A stretch of DNA of 64,000 nt from Streptomyces sp. NBC_01255 (GTDB lineage Bacteria; Actinomycetota; Actinomycetes; Streptomycetales; Streptomycetaceae), in assembly GCF_036226445.1 (NCBI RefSeq), contig NZ_CP108474.1, forward strand, positions 3,658,001 through 3,722,000. Direction: 5' to 3'. The notes beneath the pieces are model-generated. The model made no database searches and was not told where the DNA came from. It worked only from the letters and a program-made list of their open reading frames with translations. The first letter of the stretch is position 1; the number at the start of each line of letters is the position of its first letter. This document shows, piece after piece, positions 36,229-44,251 of this stretch. A program made the position numbers and the translations under genes.

Positions 36229-36606
36229 GGGCTTCTGGTGGGACCGCCCTCTTTCCGAGAGTCGCACCTTCCACCACCGCGTCAAGGGCGCCTCCAGGAG
36301 CGAAAGACCTCTCGGAGGGCGGTCCGGGGGCCGGGGTCGCCGGGGGCCCGGGCAGCGGCCAGGGTCGGAGAGCGACCGTCGGGCCGGTGGGTGGGGGCTG
36401 GGTTCGTAGCGGGGGTGAGTGAGCCTCTTCCGGTCGGCTCAGGGTGCGCGGTTGTTGAATGGGGCGGCCCGGCTCGGCTTGGCGAGTCGCGGCCGATGGG
36501 CAGTGGGGATTCAGGCCCCGCTGGTCTGTCCCGGTGGGTGGAGGGTCGTGCGCCTGGAGTGACCAGCGGGGCCCGAATCCCCGCCGAGGGACGGACGTTC
36601 GCCGCT
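36229..36606 (+). repeat. Palindrome-rich non-coding repeat, left copy
   Basis: This stretch is non-coding. It begins GGGCTTCTGGTGGGACCGCC and contains a MITE-like inner palindrome (GGACCGCCCTC...CTCTCGGAGGGCGGTCC, 36241-36325). A shared block around GTGCGCGGTTGTTGAATGGGG follows. A second palindrome is GGGGATTCAGGCCCCGCTGG (36504-36523) against CCAGCGGGGCCCGAATCCCC (36563-36582). Most of 36229-36546 reappears in inverse orientation at 37655-38015. The right-hand segment (about 36556-36606) is instead a direct copy of 37670-37720. Confidence 0.8.
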
Positions 36607-36720
36607 GAGGACCCCTGACAAGTGGGGTCGCGCACGAGGCTGTCGGGAAGCGGTCAGCTGCGTCATCGCATGCGATAAGTCCGGCGACGTCGGCGATCAC
36701 CTCCGGGATACTGGTCGCCC

Positions 36721-37494
36721 ATGGATGAGGTCAAGGTCGTCGTCGCCCATTCCGAGCGCGCGACCCTGCGCGTCGGCGACGTGTTCCTGAAGGTGGACGC
36801 CGATCAGGCGCGTATCGACGTCGAGGTCGAGGCGATGTCTCTCGCGCCGGTCCCGACCCCGGAGGTCCTGTGGCGCAAGCCGCCCGTGCTCGCGATCGCC
36901 GCGCTCCCGGGGACGACACTCGGGCGCCTCGGCGGGCCGTCGACCGGGTCGTCGGCGGCGTGGGCCGCGGCGGGCGCCGCCATCCGGAAGCTGCACGACG
37001 CGCCGCTGCCGCCCCGGCCCGGCCGGGCCGGCCGGGCCATCGTCGCGCTGACGGCGGAACTCGACGACGAGTGCGAGTTGCTCGTGACGAACGGCCTCCT
37101 GCCCGCCGACCTGGTCACCCGTAACCGCCAGGTCGCCGAGGCCGCACTCCGGCCGTGGACTCCGGCGTTCACACACGGCGACCTGCAGATCGCGCACGTC
37201 TTCGTCGACGGCGACGAGGTGACGGGCATCATCGACTGGTCCGAGGCAGGCCAGGGCGATGCCCTGTACGACCTCGCCACCTTCACGCTCGGACACGAGG
37301 AGCACCTCGACGACGTCCTCGCCGGCTATGGCACCGACATCGACCTCGACGTGATCCACGCGTGGTGGTCGTTGCGAAGCCTGCTGGCAGTTCGCTGGCT
37401 GATCGAGCACGGCTTCGACCCGTTCGCACCAGGCTGCGAGGTCGACGTGCTGAGATCCCGGGCGATCTGGAACCGGCGGACCTTGTCCCGGTAG
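36721..37494 (+). CDS. Aminoglycoside phosphotransferase-fold (APH) kinase
   Basis: This 257-aa protein has the APH-type catalytic loop HGDLQIAHVFVD, where the usual Asn of HGDxxxxN is His, and the metal-binding IIDWSEAGQGDALYDLA. The N-lobe is short (LRVGDVFLKVDADQARIDVEVEAM) with a Lys in VFLKVD. Such proteins phosphorylate small molecules, not necessarily antibiotics. The ATG has no strong ribosome site. The gene lies alone between two inverted copies of a palindromic repeat, suggesting it was moved or is protected as a unit. Confidence 0.82.
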   Translation: MDEVKVVVAHSERATLRVGDVFLKVDADQARIDVEVEAMSLAPVPTPEVLWRKPPVLAIAALPGTTLGRLGGPSTGSSAAWAAAGAAIRKLHDAPLPPRPGRAGRAIVALTAELDDECELLVTNGLLPADLVTRNRQVAEAALRPWTPAFTHGDLQIAHVFVDGDEVTGIIDWSEAGQGDALYDLATFTLGHEEHLDDVLAGYGTDIDLDVIHAWWSLRSLLAVRWLIEHGFDPFAPGCEVDVLRSRAIWNRRTLSR

Positions 37495-37515
37495 ACCTCG
37501 TGGTCATAGCCGCGG

Positions 37516-38015
37516 TGGGTGGAGGGTCGTGATTAGTGAGGGTTCGGGACTGGCGGGGAGACATTCGTGCACTTTCTCGGCCCGATAAGGGTGATGTGCC
37601 TCCTTTAGGGGTTATCTCGGGGCCTGTTACTCGGAGTAGCTGCACGTTAGTCACCTCTCCACCCACCGGGAGTGACCAGCCGGGCCTGAATCCCCGCCAA
37701 GGGACGGACGTTCGCCGCTTAGCCAAGCCCGGCTGCCCCATTCAACGGCCGCGCACCCCGAACCAACCCCAGCGGACCCACTCGCCCCGGCCGCTAACCA
37801 AGCCCCACCCCACCGGCCCGTCAGGCGCCCTCCAACCTCCGCCGCTGCCCGGGCCCCTGGCGTGACCCCGGCCCCCGGACCGCCCTCCGAGAGTTGTTGC
37901 GCAGCTTCCGGCGCCGGGTCAAGGGTGGCCGTAGGCCATCGGCGGAGCCGACTTGCCCTTGACGCGGTGGCGGAAGCTGCGACTCTCGGAAAGAGGGCGG
38001 TCCCACCAGAAGCCC
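37516..38015 (-). repeat. Palindrome-rich non-coding repeat, right copy (inverted)
   Basis: Read on the minus strand from 38015, this copy matches the left one: GGGCTTCTGGTGGGACCGCC, then a longer inner palindrome of about 130 bp (37878-38003). The inner palindrome has arms carrying GCAGCTTCCGCCACCGCG-type sequence. The GTTGAATGGGGCAGCC and GGCGAACGTCCGTCCC blocks follow. The segment 37540-37650 is unique and of lower GC content. No gene was recognised between 37495 and 38103. Confidence 0.8.
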
Positions 38016-38103
38016 GCCGGAAACGTCAACCCCTCGGGCCTGCCCCTGACGGCCGGCCCTGGGACCCGTGCCCGCCGGGGCCCGTGCCCGCCGGGGAGGT
38101 GCG

Positions 38104-38682
38104 TCAGACCGCGGCGAGCCGGTCCACCGGCAGCTCCACCCTCGGCGCGGCACCCTCTGGCAGTAGCCGTCCCGACCGGGTCAGGGTCGCGAGGCCGTGC
38201 AGGGACGCCCAGAACACCTCGGTGAACAAGCCCGCGTGAACGCCGTCCCCTGCGACCTCGCCCAGGCTCTCCAGTAGGGCGGCGAAGGCGTCCTTCAAGG
38301 GCTCCGGGGTGTCCTCCTGTGCGTACGGAAGACCGCCGTCGAGCTGGAACATGGCGTCGTAGACCGCCGGGTGGCGTTCGGCGAAGTCGAGGTAGGCGCG
38401 GGCGAGGGCGGCGACCCGGGCGCGCGGGCCGTCCGCGGCGGAGGTCGCAGCCCGCACCGCCGCGGCCAGCTCGGCGGCGCCTTCGAGGGCGACGGCGCCG
38501 ATGATCTCCCGTTTGCCGCGGAAGTGGCTGTAGAGGACGGGCTGGCTGTATTCGATGCGCTCGGCGAGCCGACGGGTGGTGACCGCGTCCCAGCCCTGCT
38601 GCTCGGCGAGTTCGCGGGCGGTCGCCACGATGAGGCGCTCGCGCTCCGCCCGTTCGCGATGCTTGCGTTCCTGTACCGACAT
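38104..38682 (-). CDS. TetR-family transcriptional regulator
   Basis: This 192-aa protein has an N-terminal TetR helix-turn-helix (RERLIVATARELAEQQGWDAVTTRRLAERIEYSQPVLYSHF) and a C-terminal WHG-type ligand domain (RHPAVYDAMFQLDGGLPY; EVFWASLHGLATLTRSGRL). It is divergent from the DUF1772 gene, with a 90-bp promoter region holding CTAG-type palindromes, so it probably represses itself and the two membrane-protein genes to the right. Confidence 0.93.
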   Translation of the reverse strand: MSVQERKHRERAERERLIVATARELAEQQGWDAVTTRRLAERIEYSQPVLYSHFRGKREIIGAVALEGAAELAAAVRAATSAADGPRARVAALARAYLDFAERHPAVYDAMFQLDGGLPYAQEDTPEPLKDAFAALLESLGEVAGDGVHAGLFTEVFWASLHGLATLTRSGRLLPEGAAPRVELPVDRLAAV

Positions 38683-38691
38683 GATTCGACC

Positions 38692-38755
38692 CTAGCACCG
38701 CTAGACAACAGAGCAGCATTAGCACTAGCGTTGCCTCATCACCTAGCAGCACTAG
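38692..38755. promoter_or_regulatory. Operator cluster of the TetR/DUF1772 divergon
   Basis: CTAGCACCGCTAG (38692-38704), TTAGCACTAG (38719-38728) and CTAGCAGCACTAG (38743-38755) are regularly placed palindromes of the form CTAG-N5-CTAG, one shortened. They fill the promoter region between the two starts. Confidence 0.7.
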
Positions 38756-38772
38756 ATTCCCGAGGGGTCGTC

Positions 38773-39219
38773 ATGCTCAACGCACTCGAGGTCGTCACCA
38801 CCGTGATCGTCGGCGTGATGGTGGGGGTGGAGTTCTCCGTCGCCTTCGTCATGAGCCGGATCCTCAACGCCCTCCCCGACGACAGCCGCCAACTCGGCCA
38901 TGCGCACGGGGGCCGGATGCTCGGCGCCGTGATGCCGGTCTGGTACATCGGCTCGCTCGTCCTCGTCGCGGCATGGGCCGTCGCCGGATGGGGCCACGAC
39001 GGCGCCGGACTCGTCGTCACCGCCGGCGCGCTGCTGATGCTCAGCGTGGTCATGTCGATCCTGCTGCTCGTCCCAATCAACAACCTGAACAAGACGTGGA
39101 CCCCTGACAACCGACCCGCCGACTGGAAGCAGCAGTTGCACCGCTGGGAACGCTTCCACTACGCCCGCGTCGCCGTCATCATCGCCGCCTTCACCCTGCT
39201 CGTCGCCGCTCTTGCCTGA
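38773..39219 (+). CDS. DUF1772 (anthrone oxygenase-like) membrane protein
   Basis: This 148-aa protein has four predicted helices (VVTTVIVGVMVGVEFSVAFV; AVMPVWYIGSLVLVAAWAVA; AGLVVTAGALLMLSVVMSIL; VIIAAFTLLVAALA). The conserved PINNLNKTW of DUF1772 proteins is present. ATG at 38773 follows CGAGGGG. It is probably controlled by the divergent TetR regulator. Function is unknown in this sub-family. Confidence 0.85.
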   Translation: MLNALEVVTTVIVGVMVGVEFSVAFVMSRILNALPDDSRQLGHAHGGRMLGAVMPVWYIGSLVLVAAWAVAGWGHDGAGLVVTAGALLMLSVVMSILLLVPINNLNKTWTPDNRPADWKQQLHRWERFHYARVAVIIAAFTLLVAALA

Positions 39220-39281
39220 GCCCGCGGGCCGGCCTCGCGCCGGCAGCGCACGATCCCCGAACGATCCCTGCACGCTCCACG

Positions 39282-39308
39282 AAGCTCACCAAGCTCACCA
39301 AGCTCACC
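39282..39308 (+). repeat. Three 9-bp tandem repeats before the DUF4267 gene
   Basis: AAGCTCACC occurs three times in tandem, directly upstream of the DUF4267 ribosome site. Confidence 0.85.
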
Positions 39309-39339
39309 AAGCCGACGAAGACTCACAAGGAGCAGAACC

Positions 39340-39765
39340 ATGTCACTGAAGAAGATCAACACCGCCCTGGCCGCCGTCTTCATCCTCTTCATCCTCTGGT
39401 TCGGGACGGAGTACATCCTGAGCCCGGAGACGACGGCGCCTGGCTTCGGTCTGCCGAGCTGGCCGTCCGGCGACGGCGGCGGTTTCCTGATCACCAAGGG
39501 AATCCGCGACGTCGTCCTGGCCTTGGTCCTGGGCATCCTGCTGGTGACGGGCCACCGTCGGGCGCTGGGCTGGGCTCTGCTGGTGGAGGCCCTCGCCGCG
39601 TACGGCGACATGGCCAACGTGCTGGCCCACCACGGCTCCGTGGCCACCGCGCTCGGCGTGCACTGCCTGACCGCGACACTGATGGTGGTCAACGGCCTGC
39701 TGCTCATGCACGAGACCCGCAAGACCGCGGCCGCTCCGGCAATGCCCGCCCCGCAGCCCGCCTGA
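39340..39765 (+). CDS. DUF4267 membrane protein
   Basis: This 141-aa protein has four helices (TALAAVFILFILWFGTEYIL; IRDVVLALVLGILLVTG; ALGWALLVEALAAYGDMANV; VHCLTATLMVVNGLLLM). The conserved TKGIRDVVLA and GDMANV of DUF4267 are present. AAGGAG lies 10 nt before the ATG. It lies downstream of the DUF1772 gene on the same strand, so it is likely in the same TetR-controlled unit. Confidence 0.85.
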   Translation: MSLKKINTALAAVFILFILWFGTEYILSPETTAPGFGLPSWPSGDGGGFLITKGIRDVVLALVLGILLVTGHRRALGWALLVEALAAYGDMANVLAHHGSVATALGVHCLTATLMVVNGLLLMHETRKTAAAPAMPAPQPA

Positions 39766-39796
39766 CGCCACCTTGGCACGTGTCGACATCCGCCCG

Positions 39797-40606
39797 TCAG
39801 CGCCCGCAGGCGATCTCGCGGGTGGTGTCGGCGATGGCGCGGTAGTCCTTGCGGAGGATTTTGGAGTGGTTGCTGGGGACCTTCGTGCTGATCTGGATGT
39901 TCGGGTTGCGGGTGGTGGCGGGGGTGAGGTCGGCGCGGATCTTTTCCATCAGGGCGGGGTCGCCGCCGAGGTTGCCGCCGGTGGCCAGGACGTAGCGGGT
40001 GGGGGCGGTGATGCGGTCGAAGACCGGGTTGAGGTGGGTGGGTGCGCAGAGTTCGTTGACCTCGATGTTGATCTCGGCGTGCTGTTCGGCGCTCATGCGG
40101 GCGGCCATGCCGAGCCGGCGGGCGAGGGGGAAGACGGGGCTGAGGCGGCGGAACAGTTTGCGGACCTGGGTTTTGGTGGCGTCGTCGAGCCAGGAGTGGG
40201 GCATGGCGCCGTCCACGGACACGACCCCGTGGACGCGGTCGGGGTGTTGGGCGGCCCAGTGGACGGCGAGCATGGCGCCGTAGGACCAGCCGACGAGGAT
40301 GGGGCGTTCGATGCCGCGGGCTGTGAGGACGGCGTCGAGGTCGCGCAGGCAGGCGGCGAAGGAGTAGTCGGTGGAGAGTGCGGACTTGCCGCGGGCGCGC
40401 TCGTCGTAGGTGATGTGGCGGTAGTCGCCGCCGAGTTCGGTGATGACGTGGCGCCAGTGCTTCTGGTCGGCGTAGGAGCCGTTGAGGTAGACGACGGGGC
40501 GGCCGGGGCCGCCGGTGTCGGTGACGGCGAGGCGGGTGTCGTCGACGCAGACCGTACCGGTCCAGGCAGCGGGGTGGATGGCGGCGGTGGTGGCGGTGAC
40601 GGTCAT
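39797..40606 (-). CDS. Alpha/beta-fold hydrolase
   Basis: This 269-aa hydrolase has oxyanion region VVYLNGSYADQKHWR, nucleophile elbow LVGWSYGAMLA, an Asp candidate in MPHSWLDDATK or LNPVFDRITAP, and a terminal His in PSNHSKILRKDY. No signal peptide is seen. It is upstream of and in the same direction as no obvious partner; the adjacent adhesin-like gene is 45 nt away on the same strand and may be co-transcribed ahead of it. Confidence 0.85.
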   Translation of the reverse strand: MTVTATTAAIHPAAWTGTVCVDDTRLAVTDTGGPGRPVVYLNGSYADQKHWRHVITELGGDYRHITYDERARGKSALSTDYSFAACLRDLDAVLTARGIERPILVGWSYGAMLAVHWAAQHPDRVHGVVSVDGAMPHSWLDDATKTQVRKLFRRLSPVFPLARRLGMAARMSAEQHAEINIEVNELCAPTHLNPVFDRITAPTRYVLATGGNLGGDPALMEKIRADLTPATTRNPNIQISTKVPSNHSKILRKDYRAIADTTREIACGR

Positions 40607-40651
40607 GGCAGGCCTTCTTTCTGGGTCGCAGGGCTGTGGGCGGGGTGGTGG

Positions 40652-41323
40652 TCAGAGGCTGCGGGCGGTGATGTCGCCGTGGGCGGTGGTCGCGGTGATG
40701 TTCAGGCCTGCGGCCGAACCCTCGCTGTTGTGGAGGGTGTTGGTGATGCGGCCGTAGGTGGTGCCGGCGTCGAGGGTGGCGGAGACGCCGCGGGCGGCGC
40801 CGATCTCCAGGTCGCCGGACTCGGTGCGGACCGTGACCGTGCCGGTCTTCGCCTCGGCGATCGTGATGTTGCCCTTCTGGGTGCGGAGTTCCGCGGGGCC
40901 GCCCAGGCGGCCGACGGTGATGTCACCGGCCTGGAGGGTGAGGCGGGCGGAGGCGGTCTCGTCGAGCTTGACGGTGCCCTGCGCGCTGTCGATGGTCACG
41001 TCGCCGAGGCGTCCGACTCCGCGGAGTTCGGCGGTGGCGGTCCTGGCCTCGACGCGGGAGCCGGCCGGCAGCTGGACGGTGACCTCGACCGCACCGGAGT
41101 TGCCCAGGATCCGGCTCTTCGGCTCGGCGGCCTCGATCCGCAGCACACCGTCGGCGTAGTCGACGCTGATCCGCTCGGCGGCCTTGATGTCGTTGCTCTT
41201 GGCCGGGTTCGCGGGGAGGACCTCGACCGTGGTGTCGGCCCGGTCGGCGGCGATGAACCGGATCCGGCCCGCCGGGACGGCGAGGACGGCGACGATCGCG
41301 GCGGGGGTGGCGAACTTCTGCAT
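40652..41323 (-). CDS. DUF4097 beta-strand repeat protein
   Basis: This 223-aa protein is made of repeating short beta-strand units typical of DUF4097 (RVEARTATAELRGVGRLGDVTIDSAQG; GDITVGRLGGPAEL; TVRTESGDLEIGAARGVSATLD). A hydrophobic N-terminus (MQKFATPAAIVAVLAVPAG) is weak as a signal. It is divergent from the HTH/Clp-N pair, with a 264-bp intergenic region rich in operator-like repeats. Function is unknown; a beta-helix or adhesin-like fold is expected. Confidence 0.83.
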   Translation of the reverse strand: MQKFATPAAIVAVLAVPAGRIRFIAADRADTTVEVLPANPAKSNDIKAAERISVDYADGVLRIEAAEPKSRILGNSGAVEVTVQLPAGSRVEARTATAELRGVGRLGDVTIDSAQGTVKLDETASARLTLQAGDITVGRLGGPAELRTQKGNITIAEAKTGTVTVRTESGDLEIGAARGVSATLDAGTTYGRITNTLHNSEGSAAGLNITATTAHGDITARSL

Positions 41324-41390
41324 GATGCGCTCCTTGTGTTCTCCGGGCCCGGACTCTCTGTCCGCGCCGTTTCCGACAAGAGAAACGCTA

Positions 41391-41517
41391 CGTTGCGTTC
41401 AAGGATCGAGCAACGTCTTCGTTGCGCCAGATGCGCATCCGCGCAGGTCATCGCCCATATTTCATTGCAACGGTCGTGCGAACCTAACGCAACATCCCTC
41501 ACGCGTACGTTGCAACG
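41391..41517. promoter_or_regulatory. Cluster of CGTTGC elements
   Basis: At least six copies of CGTTGC or its complement lie at 41391-41397, 41410-41415, 41420-41426, 41465-41471, 41488-41493 and 41508-41517. The last is the perfect palindrome CGTTGCAACG. They flank the presumed promoter of the DUF4097 gene. Confidence 0.6.
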
Positions 41518-41539
41518 GGATGAAGGTGAACGCGCCGAA

Positions 41540-41585
41540 TGTCAATCAAGGTTGACGCCAAACGGCCTGTCAACGTAAGTTGACA
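41540..41585. promoter_or_regulatory. Two TGTCAA-N6-TTGACA operators
   Basis: TGTCAATCAAGGTTGACG (41540-41557) and TGTCAACGTAAGTTGACA (41568-41585) are spaced 28 nt apart, the second immediately before the HTH gene start. This position is typical of autorepression. Confidence 0.65.
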
Positions 41586-41587
41586 CC

Positions 41588-41797
41588 ATGACCGATGCGA
41601 CCGATCTCGCCACGCGAGCGGGCGACCGTGACCCCCGGGTCGGGCTGCGGGCCGTCTCCGCCCTGCGGCGATTGCTGGAACAACTGGAAGCCGTCCAAGT
41701 GCGCAGTGCGCGCCATCAGGGCTGGTCGTGGCAGGAGATCGCGACCGAACTGGGAGTCAGCCGGCAGGCCGTCCACAAGAAGTACGGGAGGCAGTGA
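41588..41797 (+). CDS. Small HTH regulator
   Basis: This 69-aa protein is almost entirely a helix-turn-helix (LRRLLEQLEAVQVRSARHQG, WSWQEIATELGVSRQAVHKKYG). Such proteins accompany Clp N-terminal domain proteins in Streptomyces. Its stop overlaps the following start (TGATG). The operator pair directly upstream suggests autoregulation. Confidence 0.88.
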   Translation: MTDATDLATRAGDRDPRVGLRAVSALRRLLEQLEAVQVRSARHQGWSWQEIATELGVSRQAVHKKYGRQ

Positions 41798-42351
41798 TGT
41801 TCGAACGGTTCACGAAAGCGGCGCGTGCCGTGGTGAAGGGGGCGGTCGATCACGCGGAACGGGACGGCGCGACCGTCGTCACCAAGGACCATCTCCTGCT
41901 GGCCCTGCTCGACCGGGAGGACACCCGGGCCTCGGCCGCGCTGCGCAGCCTGTGCCCGCCGGAGCGCCGGCCGTCCCTGATCGCCGCGCTGGCCGACGCC
42001 CGGCGTCGGGCGGGGCTGTCCCGGGCCGACACGAAGGCGCTGGCCGACCTCGGTATCGACGTCGGCGCGATCGTGGCGCGGGTGGAGGAGACCCACGGGG
42101 CGGGCGCGCTGGCCGGCGACCGCAAGGACTCCGGATGGTGGTCGGGCCGTCAGTCCTTCTCCCGGGAGGCCAAGACCGTGCTGGAGAAGTCCCTCCGGGT
42201 GGCCCTGGCGCGCAAGGACCGGGAGATCGGCGACGAGCACATCCTCCTGGCGCTCACCATGACCGGCGGGGTCGTCGCGGAGGCCCTGGCCGACCACGGC
42301 GTCACGTACGCCTCCGTCGAAGCCGCCGTCGCCGGCCCGACGGCCCTCTGA
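41797..42351 (+). CDS. Clp N-terminal domain (ClpC-like adaptor) protein
   Basis: This 184-aa protein has two Clp-N repeats (FTKAARAVVKGAVDHAERDG to LLALLDRED, and FSREAKTVLEKSLRVALARKDREIGDEHILLALTM). It has no AAA+ ATPase domain, so it cannot be a protease chaperone itself but may bind ClpC/ClpP substrates or regulators. ATG at 41797 follows GGGAGGC and overlaps the HTH stop. The pair is probably a stress-responsive switch. Confidence 0.87.
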   Translation: MFERFTKAARAVVKGAVDHAERDGATVVTKDHLLLALLDREDTRASAALRSLCPPERRPSLIAALADARRRAGLSRADTKALADLGIDVGAIVARVEETHGAGALAGDRKDSGWWSGRQSFSREAKTVLEKSLRVALARKDREIGDEHILLALTMTGGVVAEALADHGVTYASVEAAVAGPTAL

Positions 42352-42366
42352 CCCACCACGCCGGTC

Positions 42367-42705
42367 TCAGAGGTGGCCGTCCAGGGACTCCCGGACCTCG
42401 GCGGTGGTCATGAGCCCCGTGCCGTGCGCCACCGCCTCTCCCTCCTTCAGCAGGACGTAGGACGGGGCTCCGGTGATTCCGTACCGCTCGGTCGCGGCCG
42501 GACAGCGTGTGATGTCGGCGCGTACGGCCGTGACGCGGCCCGCGTACTCGTCGGCGATGCCGCCGACGACGAGGTCCATGGTCCGGCAGGGCTCGATCGC
42601 CTTGGGCCATGTCCCGATGAAGTACGCGAGGACCGGGACCCCGCTCATCTTGAGGATGAAATCGAACTCCGCGTCCTCACGGGGTTGGTGGACCCGCTTC
42701 GCCAT
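42367..42705 (-). CDS. Thioredoxin-like protein with a single active-site Cys
   Basis: This 112-aa thioredoxin fold has strands VPVLAYFIGTWPKAIEPC and ITRCPAATERYGITGAPSYVLLKEG. The cis-Pro is present (GAPS). At the CxxC site only the second Cys remains (AIEPC), so a normal dithiol mechanism is excluded. ATG at 42705 follows AGGAG and gives a protein of normal thioredoxin length. It may act as a monothiol or regulatory protein. Confidence 0.8.
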   Translation of the reverse strand: MAKRVHQPREDAEFDFILKMSGVPVLAYFIGTWPKAIEPCRTMDLVVGGIADEYAGRVTAVRADITRCPAATERYGITGAPSYVLLKEGEAVAHGTGLMTTAEVRESLDGHL

Positions 42706-42892
42706 GGAAGCTCCTGACCTCGTGTTCCGTCTTTCTCTCCCCATCATCCCCCGCGCGTCGCGGTGTGCGCCTGCGTCGCGGCGGCCCCACGGACCCGGTG
42801 GAGCGCGATGTGACGCGGCCCACAGGGAACGTCCTCCCTGGCTGCCTCCTCCTCAGGGTGTCGGTTGTTCACCAACGCTCCGGGGGAATCTC

Positions 42893-44251
42893 GTGGTTGA
42901 CATCAGCACACGGCGGCGGGCAGGCCAGGCGGTCGCCGGGCTGCTCGCCCTGGACGGGCTCGCGCACGTCTACTGGGCCACCGGGCCGACCTGGCCCGCA
43001 CCCGACCAGCGGGCGCTGTCGCTCGCCGTCATCGGCGGGGTCGTGTCCTTCGCGCCGCGCGTGGTGGTGCCGCTGGCGCTGGTGCTCTTCGGCGCTGCGG
43101 CGGCCGTCCTCGCCGGCGCGTACGGGCGGGGCGGGCGGGTCACCGGGCTGCTCGCCGCGCTGGTGACTTTCGCCGTCGCCGCCGGGCTCCTGGTCCGCGG
43201 GCTGGTCGGCCTGGTGTGGGCGCTCGGCGTCGGCGACGGGGCCGGTCCGGTCTTCTTCTGGCTCAATCTGCTCCTCTACACCCCGCTCTGCCTCGGCTTC
43301 GGCTGGGTGGCCGCCACCCGCCTGGTCGCTCCCCGGGCCCGGAAGGCACTCGCGCTGCCGCTGGCCCTTGCCGCGCTCGTCGCGGGCACGGCGTACGCCT
43401 GGCAGCCCGCCGAGGCGACCGGCTACGCCGCCCCGCCCGGTGGCCGGTACGTCGAGACGCCCGTCGCCCGCTTCCACTACGTCCGCCAGGGCGCGGGCGG
43501 CTCGCCGGTGGTGCTTCTTTCGCCCGGCGCGTCGTCGACCTTCGCCTGGCGCGAGCAGCTCGCCGCGCTCTCCCGGACGCACACGGTCTACGTTCTCGAT
43601 CTCCCCGGCCAGGGGTTCACCGAGCTCCGCGACCGGTCCCTGACCTGGGACCTGGACGGGATGACCACGGCCATCGGGAGCTTCCTGGACGCCATGGAGA
43701 TCCCCCGGGCCGCCCTCGGCGGGAACTCGTGGAGCGGTGGCTTCGCCCTCGCCTACGCCCAGCGCCACCCGGACCGGGTGAGCCGGCTCGCCCTGCTCGC
43801 GCCCTCCGGTCTCGACGAACGGGACCCCGTGCTGTGGGAGGCCCTCAAGCTGCCGATCGCCGGGGAGCTCCTGACGAGCCTCGGCGCGGGCCGGTCGGCC
43901 ACCGAGTCGTCGCTGCGGGGGCTGTTCGTGAACCAGGGCCGGATCACCGACGAAATCGTGGACGCGGCCTGGGCTCCCGCCACCCGCGACACCAACCGGC
44001 GCTCGGTCTACCGCCTGGAGCGCGGCCTGGACTGGCGCGAGACCGAGGCCGCGATGCCCGCGACCCGGCAGCCGGTGCTCGTCCTCTGGGGGCGCCAGGA
44101 CACCGTCCTGCCCGCCGCCCAGGCCGCTCGCTTCGGGCGGCTCCTGCCCCACGCGGAGACGACGGTCCTGGACGGCTGCGGGCACGCGCTCACCCTGGAC
44201 TGCCCGGACCGGGTGAACCCGCTGCTGGAAGAGTTCCTCCGTGACCGCTGA
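42893..44251 (+). CDS. Fusion of a DUF3995-like membrane domain and an alpha/beta hydrolase
   Basis: This 452-aa protein (GTG after GGGGGAATC) has about 160 N-terminal residues forming four to five helices (AGLLALDGLAHVYWATGP; VVVPLALVLFGAAAAVLAGA; FFWLNLLLYTPLCLGFGW; ALALPLALAALVAGTAYAW). A complete hydrolase follows: VVLLSPGASSTFAWREQL, nucleophile elbow ALGGNSWSGGFALAY, acid Asp in VLWGRQDTVLP and His in DGCGHALTLD. It ends 11 nt inside the following sigma-factor gene, so expression is coupled. The substrate is probably a membrane-derived ester; this is inference. Confidence 0.82.
   Translation: MVDISTRRRAGQAVAGLLALDGLAHVYWATGPTWPAPDQRALSLAVIGGVVSFAPRVVVPLALVLFGAAAAVLAGAYGRGGRVTGLLAALVTFAVAAGLLVRGLVGLVWALGVGDGAGPVFFWLNLLLYTPLCLGFGWVAATRLVAPRARKALALPLALAALVAGTAYAWQPAEATGYAAPPGGRYVETPVARFHYVRQGAGGSPVVLLSPGASSTFAWREQLAALSRTHTVYVLDLPGQGFTELRDRSLTWDLDGMTTAIGSFLDAMEIPRAALGGNSWSGGFALAYAQRHPDRVSRLALLAPSGLDERDPVLWEALKLPIAGELLTSLGAGRSATESSLRGLFVNQGRITDEIVDAAWAPATRDTNRRSVYRLERGLDWRETEAAMPATRQPVLVLWGRQDTVLPAAQAARFGRLLPHAETTVLDGCGHALTLDCPDRVNPLLEEFLRDR

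Noticed and set aside
36208..36720. Small open frames in the repeat region left of the APH gene
   Set aside because: They follow the palindromic repeat on both strands, with no ribosome sites and no protein-like composition.
36229..38015. Insertion sequence around the APH gene
   Set aside because: No transposase, no clear target duplication. The inverted repeats are described as repeats instead.
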